64,000 nt of DNA from Callipepla californica brunnescens (Eukaryota; Chordata; Aves; Galliformes; Odontophoridae). This document shows positions 11,677-26,183 of the stretch, one piece after another. The translations under genes were made by a program, and so were the position numbers. The notes under the pieces were generated by a model that worked only from the letters and a program-made list of their open reading frames with translations, was not told the DNA's origin and searched no databases. Location: NCBI GenBank assembly GCA_023055505.1, contig JALIRH010000002.1:57470733-57534732 (forward strand), given 5' to 3'. The stretch's first letter is position 1. Each line of letters begins with the position of its first letter.

Positions 11677-13637
11677 CTATAATGAAAGAAAAATAGTAAA
11701 GGTAATACATATTTAATAGACATATTAAACTTTAAAAATGTTTCTGTTCATTGTTTTTATTTGTATTTTTTCCCTTTAATAATGAAAAAACGTCCTTGTT
11801 GAAAGATACACAGGTATATAGAATGGTTTAGAATAATTGTTAGAAAACAATGAAAACTCTATTCTGGGATACTTCTGACTTTTAAGTTCCTGATGAGGGA
11901 ATTAAATAAAATCTGTTTTGTTCTTAAGAGATCATTTATTCAATAGAATATTATAGAATACTAAATTCTAAGACCAGGAGAGAGAAAGAGGAAAACTGGC
12001 AGAAGGCACCTTGTTTCTATAAGAAATTTTACATAACACAGCTATAACACAGGTTTACATAACACATGCATGGTAGTGTCATGTTTAAGCTAAATTTCAC
12101 CAGCCTAATAAGCACATAAACCAGGGTATTATCAAACAAAAAAACTGGAGCTGATCAAGTCTCAGTGCTGCAAGTATGAGTGAAACAACTGAGATAAAAT
12201 AGAGACCACAAGGACATTAAGCATTTTCTTCAGAGGAGCAAGAATCAATGATAAACTAATAAAGCATACAACCAACAGTGACTTATATTTTTTTCCAGGA
12301 AGAAAGTTCTTCAGGTGAAATACTATACCATTTGAGTACTAGATACCACCCACTGTACTTTGAGATACTGAGATGATGGTTATCTCCTTTAAATATATAG
12401 CAGACACATCTATCAGGAAACAGGAATACTCAGTAAGAATGTTTGCTGATATACCTAAAAGCAGATCTATTCAAAATAGATATTCTATTGTAAACATTGT
12501 ACTAGGTTAAAGTTGGAAAATTTTGTCTCAGATGCTTCCCTCACAAGCTTGTAACTAGATGTTACAACGAGAACGAAAAGAAGAAATATTAGCCTTTCGA
12601 AATATAATAATTTTAAAAATATCATCCCAAGAGTCTATCAGATATATAAATACGAATAGCAAAAATTACAACATGGGAGAGCCTCCTAAATATATTAATA
12701 CTCAAATTTAAATTGGGCTTTAAACCTGTAAAAACTGTTGAATTGGTGATGGCTCAGTTTAGAAACTTATTGTGCAGAAAGCAGTTCTGTTTGGCTCCTG
12801 GTTGCAGGAGCTTCTGTTCAGCCAAAATCAAATTTCATGCATTTGTACAGTGCTGCTCAAAAGAGCTCCAGTCTGAAACCCACTGTCTGCCATCTCATAT
12901 CATACTTATTCCACAATTCATAGAAACCGCTTGTCTTTCTCATTAATATCATCCTTCCAGAAATGCATTTGTGTTTGTCCTCCTGTGATACTTTTCAACA
13001 TCCAAAAGAGTCTCCATTTTAGAACAAGATGATTCACGGTCTTTCAGTGATCCAGTGTCTTTTACTCATCAATTTTCAAATCACTATGGACACAAATTAA
13101 CACAAAATGGCACTGTTTGAGAAGGGCAGCCTTGCACAGTTTCCTCAGCTCTATACAGATTAAACTACTAAGCCAAATGTTGCAGGAAAATATTGGTTCT
13201 GAACTATCCTGAAATCAGAGTCGTTAGAGTTACTCTGTTTGCAGGAGTACTTCAGCTTTTTTTCTCTATTATCTGTAAATTTCTGGGGATAGTGACTGAA
13301 AATTAGAAGTTTCCAAACTGCCAAAAATTCCAACGTGGAAACATGGTATAATTCCCAACAAGGCTGGAGTGATAATTTCATAAGCCTGCAAGATCTCGGT
13401 TAAATGTATAGATATTGCTAACAAAGAAAGAGCTGGAAACTCTTCCTTTGAGTTCTGATGGATTAGTAGGGTCAGAAGGGTGTGATGGTCTTGGGAAGCC
13501 AAACAGAGGGGGAATAAAATCAGCTACTGCCAAAGATGAGCGCCATGACCGTGCAGTCACTTTTCCAGGGACAACAAAGTTAATGTTCAGGCATTTCAGT
13601 ATGTTGTTTCAGAAGACTTCATATTTATGTCCTATGC

Positions 13638-13662
13638 ATATATATATATATATATATATATA
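13638..13662. repeat. (TA)n dinucleotide run
   Basis: About twelve TA units in an intron. Confidence 0.95.
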
Positions 13663-16600
13663 GTCACTATTTCCTCCCTGTTGATTCTGCTGCATGGAGA
13701 TAATTTTTATGCTTAAAAGATGTATTTCCTTGACTTGAAATATGTGGATCTTTCTTAAGCTATTTGCATGCTCAGTGATCATCTCTCACAGGTTTTAGTT
13801 TCTAAGAGGAAGATTTGCTGGCATGAAAGAACAAGGCAAAGGACGTATTCGTAAAAAAGTTAAAGGTCATTGCTGGTGCTGATACTGCATTCATACGCAA
13901 ATGAAAATCTGCTTCAGTTATTTAAAAGAAAACAGAAGCAACAACAAAATACTTCAATCTTTAAGGAATCATTTTTACATACTTCAGAATATGACTCTGC
14001 GCTTCCTTGAGCTTTTGTTTCTGCTAGTTATTACACTGAATAACATTAGAATTTTATTGGTGAGCTAATTATTGGTTACTGTCTTATTTCAAATTTCCTA
14101 GTATCTAAAACAGAGCATTGTATATTCAGTGTTCATTTAAAATACTCCTTTTCATCAAGTGTACAGAACACTATTAGAGACGTACTGGTAGGAAATGTGT
14201 AATAAGCAAGCCAGAAAAACTGTGAGAAATAACAGCATCTCTAATTAGTCAGAGAAAGGCAGTGTTCCTCTCAACATTGCAGATCTGAGATCTGGAATCA
14301 AGCAGAAATCAAAGAGCTGAATTGCTTCAGCCTCTGTAAGAAACCTTTCTGTGTGTAGCCAATAAATTCTGGTATATTGTGCAAAACTGGCTGCAAAACC
14401 TCACTCTTTTTGTCTTTCTATCATGTTTCTGTCATGTCAGCATGGACACATTCTAAATCCCACCTCTACAAGAATGCCTATAAACTTCTGAACTGCAATG
14501 AACCTCCATCTGTTTCTCATTAGAAATCAATGGTGCCTTTAATTCCAAAACAGAGACTCAGCAGTAAAACTCTATCAGCTCAAGGAGGCTAGAGTCCAGT
14601 TCTTCTGTATCAGAAGAGTTGATTAAGTCTTGCCTTCATTATTATTGTTTACTAGAAGAGTAACCCAAATCTCAGGCAGTGACCCATACATAATATTCAT
14701 TTTCTTTAATTGTATTCAGAAAGATTATTATATCAGCTAGGCGTCAGTCTAATTTGATTATGGCTTAAAGGTAATGTCTTGGAAAAATTCCCATTAACAA
14801 CTTTTCTTAATTTTTTTGTTTCTGCAGATTTTGAAGTTTTCATTGGGTAGGCAAGGAAGTTTCGTTTCAATCCAATTTCAAATGATAATCAGATGACATC
14901 TGTCCAACTCAGCTGAACATTTTGATTGTTGAATTGTTAAGTTTTGAGCAAAATTCCCTAATTTTTATTCCACAAAAATATATCATATTCATCCAACTAA
15001 GATAAAAAATAGCATTAGAAAGCTAGGATTACCCATAGATTTAAAATTGCTATCTGCTTTTGACACTAGTGTTAAATGCTAAGCTTATTTAAAACATCAT
15101 AAGAAACACCTGTTAACATTCACTTAGACTTAAATTAGTGCTGTCACGTTTTTAAAGTTCCCTTCTGAATTAAACTGACTTTTAGTCCATTTATATTTAA
15201 GTTATATGCTATGCATCTTCTGTGTGTGTATGCATGTGTGTGCAGGGAATAACCGGGTAAAATGAAAATGAGCATATGGAAGTCCTGAGGAAATCCCACA
15301 GCATAATTTTAGGATACAGGCAGAAAAATGATAAAGGTGTTAAAGACTCTGCCATCTACAGAAATCATTAGCAAATAGTATTCAAGTTATAAGCAGAATC
15401 AGAAATGAATATATATTTTTTCCCACTGATACAAAAGAAGCTCTCTTTAGCAACAGCCTTGCTCTGACTGACATAAACTACCCTGCAAAATATAGAAGGG
15501 AATTACAAACCTGTTTGAAGTTACGCCTGGGGAAGGGGGTTAAAAAACTTGACATATCTTAGTTACTGTACTCTTACACACACAGCTGAAGGAGTGCATG
15601 AGTGAGTCAACAATATATTTTATGACTAATAGCAACCTTACTGCTATATAAATGACCTACTTTGAACTGTCCTCTCCTGCTGGATCTCTCATATTAATAC
15701 ATTTATACAACCATAATCTCTTGGATTTCTCCAGGCTACAAAAAAATCCACCTTCTTATTTTTGACATTAACGTTCTTTAGAAGAAGCTGATGCTCCTGG
15801 AACTTGAATTACACAGGCTTCTCTTGTTAGTACCTAACAGCTGCTGTGGCAAGTTGCACCAGACTTTTGTGTTCAAGGAATAGATCTACCATAAATCCTT
15901 CAGACTAGAACAGTACGGTCAAGAGAACACTATGCCCTTTGGGGTTTCTAGGATTTCTTCAACATTCTCTTAGGTAGACAAACATAAAACTGAAAGATGC
16001 AGGATGACAACAGCATACTAAAAGTGCAGTGGCCTTAGTGAGGTCAGAATCTTGACTAGAATTGGGTTGGCAGACAGCTTTGACTTGGACACCTCAGTTA
16101 GGCAAATGAAACCCAGCTGTCAAAGATCAGTGGAGGATACTGCCCACAGGAGCCTTCTTTCTTTGTTACAGGAATGGAAAAATAGGAGATTATCTTCATC
16201 AATCCAATTTAAATGCTGGAACAAAAATATCTATATACAAAGACTGATCAGAGATGAGAAAAATGAAGAAGAAATAATGTTTTCCATTTCCTTTTGGACA
16301 CAAACAGGTATTATTCCTTCCAAGTATACCCTATACAATATCTCCTTTCCAAATCTTCCAGCAACTATGACAACTGATGAATAAATACATGAGACACATG
16401 AAGCACTCAGATTTTGAACATTTGCCTTTTTTTCCATTGCTTGGACAGGTAACTTTGTCTAAGTGAACATCAAAAGGCACCCTTGATATTTAGATGGCAT
16501 CATTATTGCTTTTCCATTATTTTGTTTCTGTTCTTGACTCATACTGGATCAGTCTGGTTATTTAGGCATAGAATTAAATACTGGTACAAAACTAAGGCCA

Positions 16601-16770
16601 CAAAAATCTGCCTGTTTGTGATTTATTTATTTATTGAGCAGATACAAAAAAGATCCACATTTCACACCTGCTTGTGCATGTTTGAAGTACACTGAAATAC
16701 ACACAAAGAATCTGTGAAGACATATGGTGAAACTATACATGCTGGTCTTACTACATTTCTTTTACTTCAA

Positions 16771-16788
16771 TTTTTTTTTTTTTTTTTT
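16771..16788. repeat. Poly-T run
   Basis: Eighteen T residues in an intron. There is no adjoining SINE body that I recognise. Confidence 0.9.
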
Positions 16789-17321
16789 ACAAAATAATAT
16801 TTTCAGATTTGGCAAAAAAATGTCAAATGTGCAGTAGTTAGAAAGTACAGTTAACAACATTTTGGGTAGCAGAAATTATAGAGATGTTTTGTTAGCCTGT
16901 ATAGGAACTACTTACATTTTTCTTTCTTCCAAAGCAAAACGTGAAAGTACATACATACATACAGAGAAACCAACTATTGGGCATAACACAAAACTGGCAG
17001 AACTCTGAATCTGTTGCTACATATGTACACACATTTCTCAGGACTGGATATGAAGAGAACTGCTGAAGTTCAATATGGCATTTAATTCCATTAGAGGAAA
17101 GCAATAATGAGAAGCTAATCATGAAGGCCGTGCCTAAATTCCTCTGAAGTCAAGTGCGAAGTATTTTATTGAAACAGAAATGGAGCTAAGCATGTGTAAC
17201 CTCCCTTGAGGCTAAAAGTCTTGGGAAAGCTGAACCACATGAAGGCATGCTTATACTCATATATTTTTATACAGATGTAGTACATTTCTATTCTGATATG
17301 CAATTATATATATTTACTTAC

Positions 17322-17387
17322 ACAGCAGAAAACTTTCACAGCCATTTCCTCATCAAACTGGCCAAGGATTATCCGAACGTCATTACC
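17322..17387 (-). CDS. GABBR2: GABBR2 internal exon C (micro-exon size, double cysteine)
   Basis: A 66-bp, 22-codon phase-0 exon reading [19 protein letters not shown] then FCC. The acceptor is CTTAATCTACAG before GGTAATGAC and the donor is TGT followed by GTAAGT. It matches human GABBR2 residues about 245-266. The terminal CC pair is kept; these are the equivalents of C265 and C266, which bond to C302 and C237 respectively in the human ectodomain. Three substitutions from the human sequence are visible (QN to EE after QFD, and A to V after MA). Loss of this exon would keep the frame but remove two disulphide partners. Confidence 0.94.
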
Positions 17388-18437
17388 CTGTAGATTAAGA
17401 AAGACGCACGGAAGTTAAATACAGATGCAGTCTTTCCAGAAAGAACAGAAAGAGCTGGTTATTGAAATCATATACAGAGTTGGAACAGATTACAGCTGCA
17501 GGCAGCAAAACTCATTCAGAACTATTACATTTTCTACAAGTTCAAGATCTCGAAACTCTGCAAGAAGAAGGCAGCTGAGGTGTCTGAAGAAAATGATTAA
17601 GCGATAGAGCTAATGAGAAAAACAACTGTAATATCTTGTCAGATATTATTATTCAAAACCACTAAATTAGCAAATATTCTTCTGACGCCTTGCAAGATTT
17701 CTTCTTTTATTATTACTTCTGCCTATTAAAAACTGATGAAAATACATACTTCTTGCTGTCTATACAAACTAATAACATGAAGATGGGAGAATTTGGATTC
17801 ATAAATGAGATAAAATGTGTTCATATTATGTCATCTTCAGAAATATTTAAAGGTTTTATTCAGTCAACATCTCCTCCACACACACCAGAACACACTGGCA
17901 ATCCCCGTCTTCCCAAGACCCTCCATCTCCAACCAGACAAAAAAAAAAAAAGTCATGGCATTTTGTGAATCTAAGACTGAAGTCAAAATACATCATTTTA
18001 CTTTCATACTTTGAAGTACTTTAACGTAATATTCTTAAATTCAGGAGCATAGGCAGCAAAATATTCCTTTGAGAATTAAGGTGCTATTCTTACACAAGTG
18101 AAAAATTAAGGAGTAAGTTCTATAAAACTCAAAAAAAAACAAAAAAAACTATCTGGATTCTCAGTAATATGTTGAGCAAATGTGATTTGCCATTTATTTT
18201 ATAAAAGACTTGATTACAATTACTAACAGCTCTTTCTCTCTCTAAGGAACAAACAAAACAGATGATTCACTGTGTCTTTCAGTGGTGAAAACACTTCAGC
18301 TTTAATTAAATCAGTTTATCAAAGACTTTCAATTTAGGTAATTTCTATGTTTATTTCCTGGTCAGCATAAAATATTATGATGGACAATGCACAAAAAAAC
18401 TATAATGCCTCTGTAGTTCAGTGCATGAAATCTATGT

Positions 18438-18800
18438 AGTTCATTCCATAAGTAATGCCTCCTATTTATTTCCATGGAAACTACAAGAAACACAAAGAGC
18501 ACAAAAAACACTGCCTGAGAGAGCACATTCTCAGCTACAAAGCACTATTTTTCAACACCATCACCACTGTCAGCTAGGAATTTTCACCACTGATAAACAA
18601 GAGTTTGCATGCCATGCTTGTAAATATCTGCACCAGCAGAGGTGACTTGTTGCTGTGGCCCACTGTCTCACTGTGTCGACATCCACTATTCAGTCTCCAT
18701 CAACATTCAGCAACCATTAGTGAATCTGAATGGTTGCCATTTTTTCCACATGGAGGAATTCAGAGGCACACCCTTGTTTCATAAACACTGTATAAAACCT
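18438..18800 (-). mobile_element. Mariner-like (Galluhop-type) deleted element, 3' part
   Basis: The low-coordinate edge carries a terminal-repeat-like stretch ending in AAGTAATGCCTCCTATTT. The minus strand from about 18785 reads a degraded mariner N-terminus (MATIQIH, then LLNVDGD and VDVDTVRQWA). It passes within about 60 codons to a segment resembling the transposase C-terminus (WHANSCLSV). That junction indicates an internally deleted, non-autonomous copy of the kind common in birds. Stop codons interrupt it. The 5' end of the element is missing at about 18800. The mariner assignment rests on the TIR and remnant motifs; the subfamily name is from memory. Confidence 0.78.
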
Positions 18801-19432
18801 AGTGAGGTCATGTGAAACGAAACAAGCAAATCACACGAATTATGCTCATTGACAGCAAGAGTACTACATTTTTTGTAAGGACAAAAAATACATTTAGGAA
18901 TTATGTGGAAAAAAAAGGCACCTCCCTTAACAAAAAATCACATATTTAGTATGAGTAGGAAAAGTTGGTTGAAAAAAACAAGTGACACAGCACTGAGTTA
19001 TTAAAAAGGAATACATTATGTATCATTTATTCATTCACATGATGAGAACTAATTTTAAGAAAACACAACATACACTTCTTCATAGCTTATGAGCACCAGA
19101 TAGAGTAGGAAGGGCGTAGAGAATAGGAGTGCATGTGCATCATCACTGATTACTGTCTGTACAGCACTCAAACTGAAGGTCTAATAGTGCCATGGTACCA
19201 TGCCCTGGAGGATTACCACATAAGCTGGAGTAGATTCCCCACTGGGACAACTCTATTATTATAAAGCACTGCACAAAGTGTACAGTCCATCCTATATTTT
19301 TTCCTAGAAATATCCTATCCTATTTCAATATACCTGCTGGCTGCAGGGAATGTCTTATATTAACATCATTGTGTAATCAGTTTGGCAATGGAACTCAGAC
19401 CCAAATCTTGTACATTCAGATGCAACAGAATT

Positions 19433-19665
19433 ATAAAATCATAGAATATTCTGAGTTGGAAGGGACCCACAAGGGTCACGGAATCCAACTCCTGGCTCTA
19501 CACAGTACCATCCAGATTCAAACCCTATGTCTGAGAGACGTGTCCAAATTCTCCTTGAGCTGTGGCAGCTTGGGGCTATGACCACGGCCCTGGGCATCCT
19601 GTACCATGCTCACCACCCTCTGGTGAAGAACTTCTTCCTAACTAACTTCCTAACTTTTTCCTAAT
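19433..19665 (-). mobile_element. CR1 LINE fragment, 3' end
   Basis: This begins (plus-strand reading) with AAAATCATAGAATATTCTGAG and GTTGGAAGGGACCCACAAGG, the reverse complement of a CR1 3' terminus. It then runs through CCAACTCCTGGCTC and the CCACCCTCTGGTGAAGAACT stretch. It is 5' truncated. Confidence 0.9.
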
Positions 19666-20403
19666 AGTATGTCTGGAGTAGGATCCAGTGAGAGAAAAGA
19701 AGGCATAGGGAAAAGAGAGGCATACCAGATAAGGAATTTGAGCAGTGAGTACATATACTGATTAGGTAAAGGGGGAGCAAAAAGGTGGGGAGGTAAGAGC
19801 AATTTCAATACTATTGCAAATTGTAAGCTTGATGAATAGTTACTAGAACAGTTAGGATAATCGGAATCTCAGAAAGCAAGCTTTTGCCAGAAGAAAATTG
19901 AAGAAGAGTCTAGACAAACATGCTTAGATTGAGACAAGAAACCAGGGAAGCAGAATGTAGCACCGGGTAAGTAAAGAATTTTGACTTGGACTTTCAGTAT
20001 AAGTCAGGGTTGGTGCTGTGTTAAATGGAGAGTATGAGATTGCAGGGTCAAGCTGCCTGAGAGTATCTGGCATAATATCCTTTTTTCTGCAGCTTCATAA
20101 TCTATAATTTCAGTTCATTAGTCATTTAAGGGAAACGATAAGAGATTCCTCTTGTCTATAAACCATGCAATATCAATACAATGCCATGAGTTGCCATGTG
20201 TAGGGTTTTATAGGTTACAGTTTAAAAAGAGTGGCATGCTACCATTTAACTAAAAAATTGAATGGCATAACGTAAGTAAAAGGAACTCATTTAGGAAAAT
20301 CTGTGCAATGGCTCTTCATTTTCCGTGCATAACATTTTTCCTCTGTGCAATTACATGCTCCTTGGTAAGTCTGTTTCTTTCCAACTCTGCTTTATGAAAA
20401 AGG

Positions 20404-20525
20404 ATCATAGAATCACCAAGATTGAAAAAAACCTCCAAGATCATCCAGTCCAAATGTCCACCTATCACCAGTATTTCCCACTAAACCATAGCTCCCTTCA
20501 CATTTTGTTCAAATCTGTTCCTGTA
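20404..20525 (-). mobile_element. CR1 LINE fragment, short 3' end
   Basis: Starts TCATAGAATCACCAAGATTG and continues CTCCAAGATCATCCAGTCCA, which is a reverse-complement CR1 3' end of about 120 bp. It ends near TCTGTTCCTGTAG. Confidence 0.85.
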
Positions 20526-23008
20526 GAATGACATTCAGCATGACAAATAAGTCCAGATCCAAGTGAAGCCAGGATTGGGTCTGGTCTGCTGACTCTGTCT
20601 TGTAAGAAATCCTGAAGCTTCAAATTCTTATGGCTGGACATAACTCCTCAGTAAATCATGTAGATTTTTTTTCCCCACGTGGATAAGGAAAACTGCAAAG
20701 CAGTTTATCAGAAGTGTGCTCATTTCAGTGGTTATGGCTCAGGATACATGTACACATTATAGCCTTATGTAAAGATAAACATCAGACACTGGGGCATAAA
20801 TTTTTCCTTCCCTTGGTCACATTGTTAAATCAACAGCATAATTTCCTTGCATATTTGCACTATTTCTTTACATCAGTAAAAGTCCTTGAGGACTGATGTA
20901 AGTTAATGGAGTACAACCCTCACGTGGGGTTCAAAGGGTTCATGCACTAGAACACAGCAAGTGCCAGGTATTTTTCTTCTCAGAGTTGCGCATTGGTTGT
21001 ACAGAACTAAAGCACACCTGACAGGATGTTTTAATTAATGGAACTGGGCATGTGATCAATTAGATGATTCAAAACATCCTGGGGGAAGGCAACTCACAAA
21101 ACCGTGCTTTCTCCAGAAGACAAGAGTTTGGACCATTTGCCAGATGGTGAGCTGTCATAGTTACTCTTCTTAAAGATTAGAGCAGCAATATCAGCATTTA
21201 AGCTTTGCCCTCTGTAAGCAATACATGTGTTTTCACACTTTGAAATAAAGTTCAAACAAAAAAACGAAGAACAATAAGATTTCATTCACACACAGCTGTG
21301 GTGGACTCACCATAAAAACATTTTGTAAATCAGGGTGACTATACAACCTGAAAAGGAAATGTCTCTCTTGTTCCCTTCTTTCTTACAGGTGAGGACATTA
21401 TTCATCCACTAAATATGAAGTGTATTTGATACTTCTGGCAGCTGACATAGTGAACCCTGAAGACAGTGAGGGTTAAGCTATCTAAGAGAATCTACGGAAA
21501 GACGAAGAAGAACTTGCCTACTACACTGAAACATTTAATACTCCAGATATGAGGCACGCTTTAGCCTCTTCACCTTTTGAGCGCAGCACTTTATGCTGGA
21601 ATAGGGTGGGTTTTTTTGTTGTTTTTTTTCAGCCTGCAGAGCTTCCCTACTGTGATCAGATTTTAATCAATCTCATTTCTAATGAATAAAACCACACTGT
21701 TGTATTAGCTTTCCAGTGAAGGATTGCTACAATATCTCATCTACCAGGAAGTCAATGCTTTGGCAGGCTCTTTATGAAATATCTAAATTGTGCTGCCCAG
21801 ATACTCTGTCATATTCTCTACCATATATCTGACAGTCAGTATGTTATCCATAAATCTACACTTAGCTGGGAAACTTCGTCAATATACGTATCCATATGTT
21901 CTGCCTTCTAAATGTCTTGATGAACACTCGTATAACTACAGATGAACTTCTAACTTCAGCTATGGAATTACTGATAGAGAAGATGAACTAGGGAATTTCA
22001 GCTCCCACCAACACAACACGCTGACAAGACTTGATATCTATGTAAGCATGCATGTTACTCAGTTAGACTGAGGCTGCATCCAAACCTATTCTCGGCCTAA
22101 ATTTTAAAAATGTAATTAATTTGATTCTTAGATGGAGATCATGTTTGATCGGCATACAAAAAACTTACTGTATTTGGGAAACCAGAAGCAAACTATTTAA
22201 TTTACCTTGAATTCATATATTGCAATTTTTTGCCCCATATGCAAGACACAAGGGTGTTGGTAGCAGAAGTGTTGTTGATCATGAAACAAGATGATGCATG
22301 CTTAGAACTTCATATCAGATTTAAGATGATGTACAAATGCATATCCTTCAACATCACCTCCTCTAAGCTACAAAAAATGAGTTTTAACAGTATCCATAAG
22401 TGTAAACTTACTTTCTAACTGTGATTTAAAGAGACTGGAATCAATATGTAATAAAACTTGTGGTGTTACCATGGAAAATATAGAACATGCATTTTCATAA
22501 ATCATAGAAGAAATTTCTATTTGTTATTGCATAAGCATTCATTTCATTTCATTAATTTGAATGTTCTTACTGAAAGAAAAGGCATTTCACGTCTGTTTTT
22601 CATCGCAATTACAGTAAAAGGACACCAGTTTACCTACTGTAAACTTATATCTCCTTAAAGCAAAGAATTAACAACTTCAGAATTGGACAGGTAAATTTGT
22701 GCCTGACATTTGTGCCTAAGGACAAATGGCCATATATTCTTATACATATATGGAATATATTTATTTTTTTTTTATTTATTTTTGGAATTAATAATTTTTA
22801 AGAGGAAACCAAGGGACAACTGTAATACAGTTTAATAGATTAATCTGACATTTCCTATAAAACAAACAGAATTTTTTTGACGTATGGGAAGGCTGCAATC
22901 TTACTGTTTTTTTAAGCTCCAGTCCAAACATACTTACTTATATGTATCTGTTCTTATTCTAACATCATTCATTGGATTAAATAGCTGGCTTCAGATTTCT
23001 TAGCTTTC

Positions 23009-23028
23009 TGATACCAGGTGGTATCAGA
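23009..23028. repeat. Short perfect inverted repeat
   Basis: CTGATACC, a four-base loop AGGT, then GGTATCAG. It forms an 8-bp stem and is probably incidental in AT-rich intron. Confidence 0.7.
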
Positions 23029-24060
23029 GTATCATACCTGGCTAAAAATGTCAACTTTGCTGATAACACATACTGGAGTTTTTTCAACATCGGACAGGAA
23101 ATACAAACTGACTCAGACAAGACAGACATGAATGGCTACATACAAACATGATGTTTACCTAGTTATAATTTCAGCATTCAAGCTTGCATCTCTATTATGC
23201 AAAAACTAATAATGCACCCTTAGTTTATCATTCTTCTGACCTCTTCCAGTTAGCCTCAGTAGTGGCCTAAACTTGTATAGGTTGGTACCTTTGTTTAAAT
23301 GTTAGTATTTAAATAGTGTTCAATTTATTAATTTTTTTCTCCCTTTTTACACATATTTAAATATCTGTAGGTTTGAAGCTTTAATTCTGTACTTTACATA
23401 ACAGAATCCAGCTACGATTTGATCTTCACTATTTAAAGATGTTTTATACTGCAGGTTGAATATTTTTTACGTTCACATGCTGTGTAATATTTGTATCTCC
23501 AATGTCTAATTTATGATTGGTTGCACTTCATAATATTGCTAAAATATAGTTTTAATTTCAGCAGATGACAAGAACCTAAAAAAATCATTACAATAAGAGA
23601 AAGATGTTAATTTATTCCGCTATCAAATTTAACTTTCATTTCTTTCCTACTAATCATACAAAACAATGCAAACGACTATAAGCAAATAACTCAACATAGA
23701 ATGTAATGAAGCTAATGCAAAGATGCTCCATGCTTCCACTACATAAAATTCACCTTAAAAAGACTCTGAGTCTAGAAGACAAGAATGTTCTCACATGTAT
23801 GACTAAGACTGACTCTTTAAGTACAGATATTAGGCCAGAAAAAAACTTGTCTTACTTTCTGTCCTTTTGTGGAACAGTAAAAACCTTTATCACCTGGACA
23901 TTCATTGAATTAAGCAGGAATAGGCCCTCTAAATGCCATTTGTTAACCTTATAAAGTACGTGCTACAGTATAACATTCTTATGCAAATTTTGGTTTATTA
24001 CCCCTCAACAGAGGAAAAAAATAATCAAAGGCCACAACACAATCAGTACTTTATTTCTCA

Positions 24061-24180
<120 letters not shown>

Positions 24181-24867
24181 TCAGAAGATGAGAAAAAGGC
24201 AAACTGGTAAACTGAGACTCAGTGAGAAGGAAGCAGATGGACTATATTTATTAAGTAATGGTTTCAATGATGATACATGCCCTCCGATTCTTTCCAGTTT
24301 CATCTGAAAACTGATCAACACACTATTCTTTTTGCATTATAATCTACCATCAATCAATCCACTGGATTAAAAGCTGTTATTACATATGATGAAAAATGCA
24401 CAATGGGTTTCCACTTTGCAGTGTGGGACAGGACAATTCTTGTTAATTTCCAGTGGTTCTAACACCAAAAGCTTTCATGTAGCCAAAGCAATGACTGAGA
24501 CCACATAAAGGGGAAAGACTCGTTAAGAAAACTCTTACATATTGCTGATTCTGTGGATTGTCTTGAAAACATCTGCAGTTGACAGAATCAGCATGAACCA
24601 GCAGAGCTTAGTGCACGTTGCTTAGAGGTTGATAAATCCTAATGAATTCCTCTGAGAATTCCTCCTTTCTTACAACATGCATGTTTTCATGGGACAGCAT
24701 GTTTTGCTTAAAGGTGACACAAGCAATCATGTTATGAACAGATTTTCTCATCTATTTTTATGATGGCAAGTCTTTGTCCTCTTTAGCTGCCTAAGAGCAC
24801 AAAGAAGCTAGAAAACACAAAAAAATCTGGTTACACACTTAGGGTGTTTTTCTTTTTCTTATTCTCC

Positions 24868-24891
24868 TTTTTTTTTTTTTTTTTTTTTTTT
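24868..24891. repeat. Poly-T run
   Basis: About 24 T residues. On the GABBR2 transcript this is a poly-A stretch, 690 bp upstream of exon B. Confidence 0.92.
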
Positions 24892-25939
24892 CTTTTAACT
24901 ACTTCTGAGTTTTCTATCTTAATCAGCAATGATTTTCCTCCAGCCACATGACTCCGAAAACAGAGCTTCACATTTCTATTCCTAATGCATGAGCAAAAAT
25001 AATTTTAGCTGGAGATAACATGGTTACAGACTGAAGTGAAGAAAGAGGCACTCTGATATTAGTTTAATAAAATTATCATCACATTTTTTCACCGATTGTC
25101 TTTTTTGTTTGTCATAGCATTAGAAACAGGAGAAGCAAATCCCAGTGTAAAAGAGAACCAAAAACCAAAAAAACAATCATCATATAAAAACACAGGAAAT
25201 GCATGGAAGAGAGATATATGTGGCATTATATAAACAAATGTAGAATTCTATACATCGTATGCTGATACTTTCCAGTAACTCTCTGTATGAATCTATAGAA
25301 TTACACCTTTTAAATCTCTCTCCTAACAGTTCATTTCCTTAACCTCCTTTGAAAGGTAAGCACAGTTCACACTGAATAATCAGAAAACATATATATATTT
25401 ACATGGACAAGAAAAAAATGAAAATGGTATCTTTACTTCAGCAGTAGAAATTTCTCAATTACAATTTAGATAAGTGTAAAATTTATACTGTGAGAAGACA
25501 CTCTGGCCATCTGGAAACAAGACCCAAGTTTTGCTATATTTCCTCTGCTGAAAACCTGTCAAGCTCATGATACAGTAACATCTAGAGGGTGCCATGGGAC
25601 ATGATTTCTGACAGGTGAGACATCCTAGTTCAACTGGGAGCTTTACAATCTTATCTCTTGATTATCCTGCATTTCTTGAACATGCTTGTGACTGTCTAAC
25701 AGAACTATGCATGTAAGTGATTCAGCTAGGTGTATTTTATGGTTGTGTGCTACTGACAAAGCACAATGCAACTATTTTTGGTGCTTTACTATTAGACAGC
25801 AGTACTGTCTTTGGATAAAAGAAGGACATCTTGCACTTCCTGAAAATTTCTGTTTAAGATGGTTGTGTCAAGTTTCATGGGTGCCAATGAAGTACTTCCT
25901 AACTAAAATTACTATACTGACTGTTTTTACTGACTTTTT

Positions 25940-26183
25940 AATTTTAATCTAAAAGAGGGGAGATTTAGATTGGATATGAGGAAAAAAAATTTACAATAAG
26001 GGTGGTGAGGTACAGGTTGCCTGAAGTGGTGGTGGAAGCCTCATCCTTGGAGACACTCCAGATCAGTCTGCTCTGAGCAACCTGATCTAGCTGTAGGGGT
26101 CCCTGTTCATTGCAGATGAGTTGGATGAGATGGCCTGTAAAGGTTCCTTCCAATTCAAACAGCTGCATGATTCTATGGATTCT
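25940..26183 (+). mobile_element. CR1 LINE fragment, 3' end
   Basis: A plus-strand CR1 3' end: AAAAGAGGGGAGATTTAGATT, then GGGTGGTGAGGTACAGGTTGC, then CCTTCCAATTCAAACAGC and GATTCTATGGATTCT. Its 3' end points towards the minus-strand CR1 at 26533. Confidence 0.92.

Larger units (their letters stand above)
11677..17321 (-). other. GABBR2 intron between exons C and D
   Basis: A 5,645-bp intron. Apart from a TA dinucleotide run near 13640 and a poly-T run near 16771 it contains no repeat that I recognise. Several 60-110 codon ORFs occur on both strands (for example 16052-16384 plus), but they show no family motif and look like chance ORFs. Confidence 0.85.

Noticed and set aside
16052..16384. 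Plus-strand 110-codon ORF
   Set aside because: There is no recognisable motif, it lies in intron, and its length is within chance expectation for a 64-kb window.
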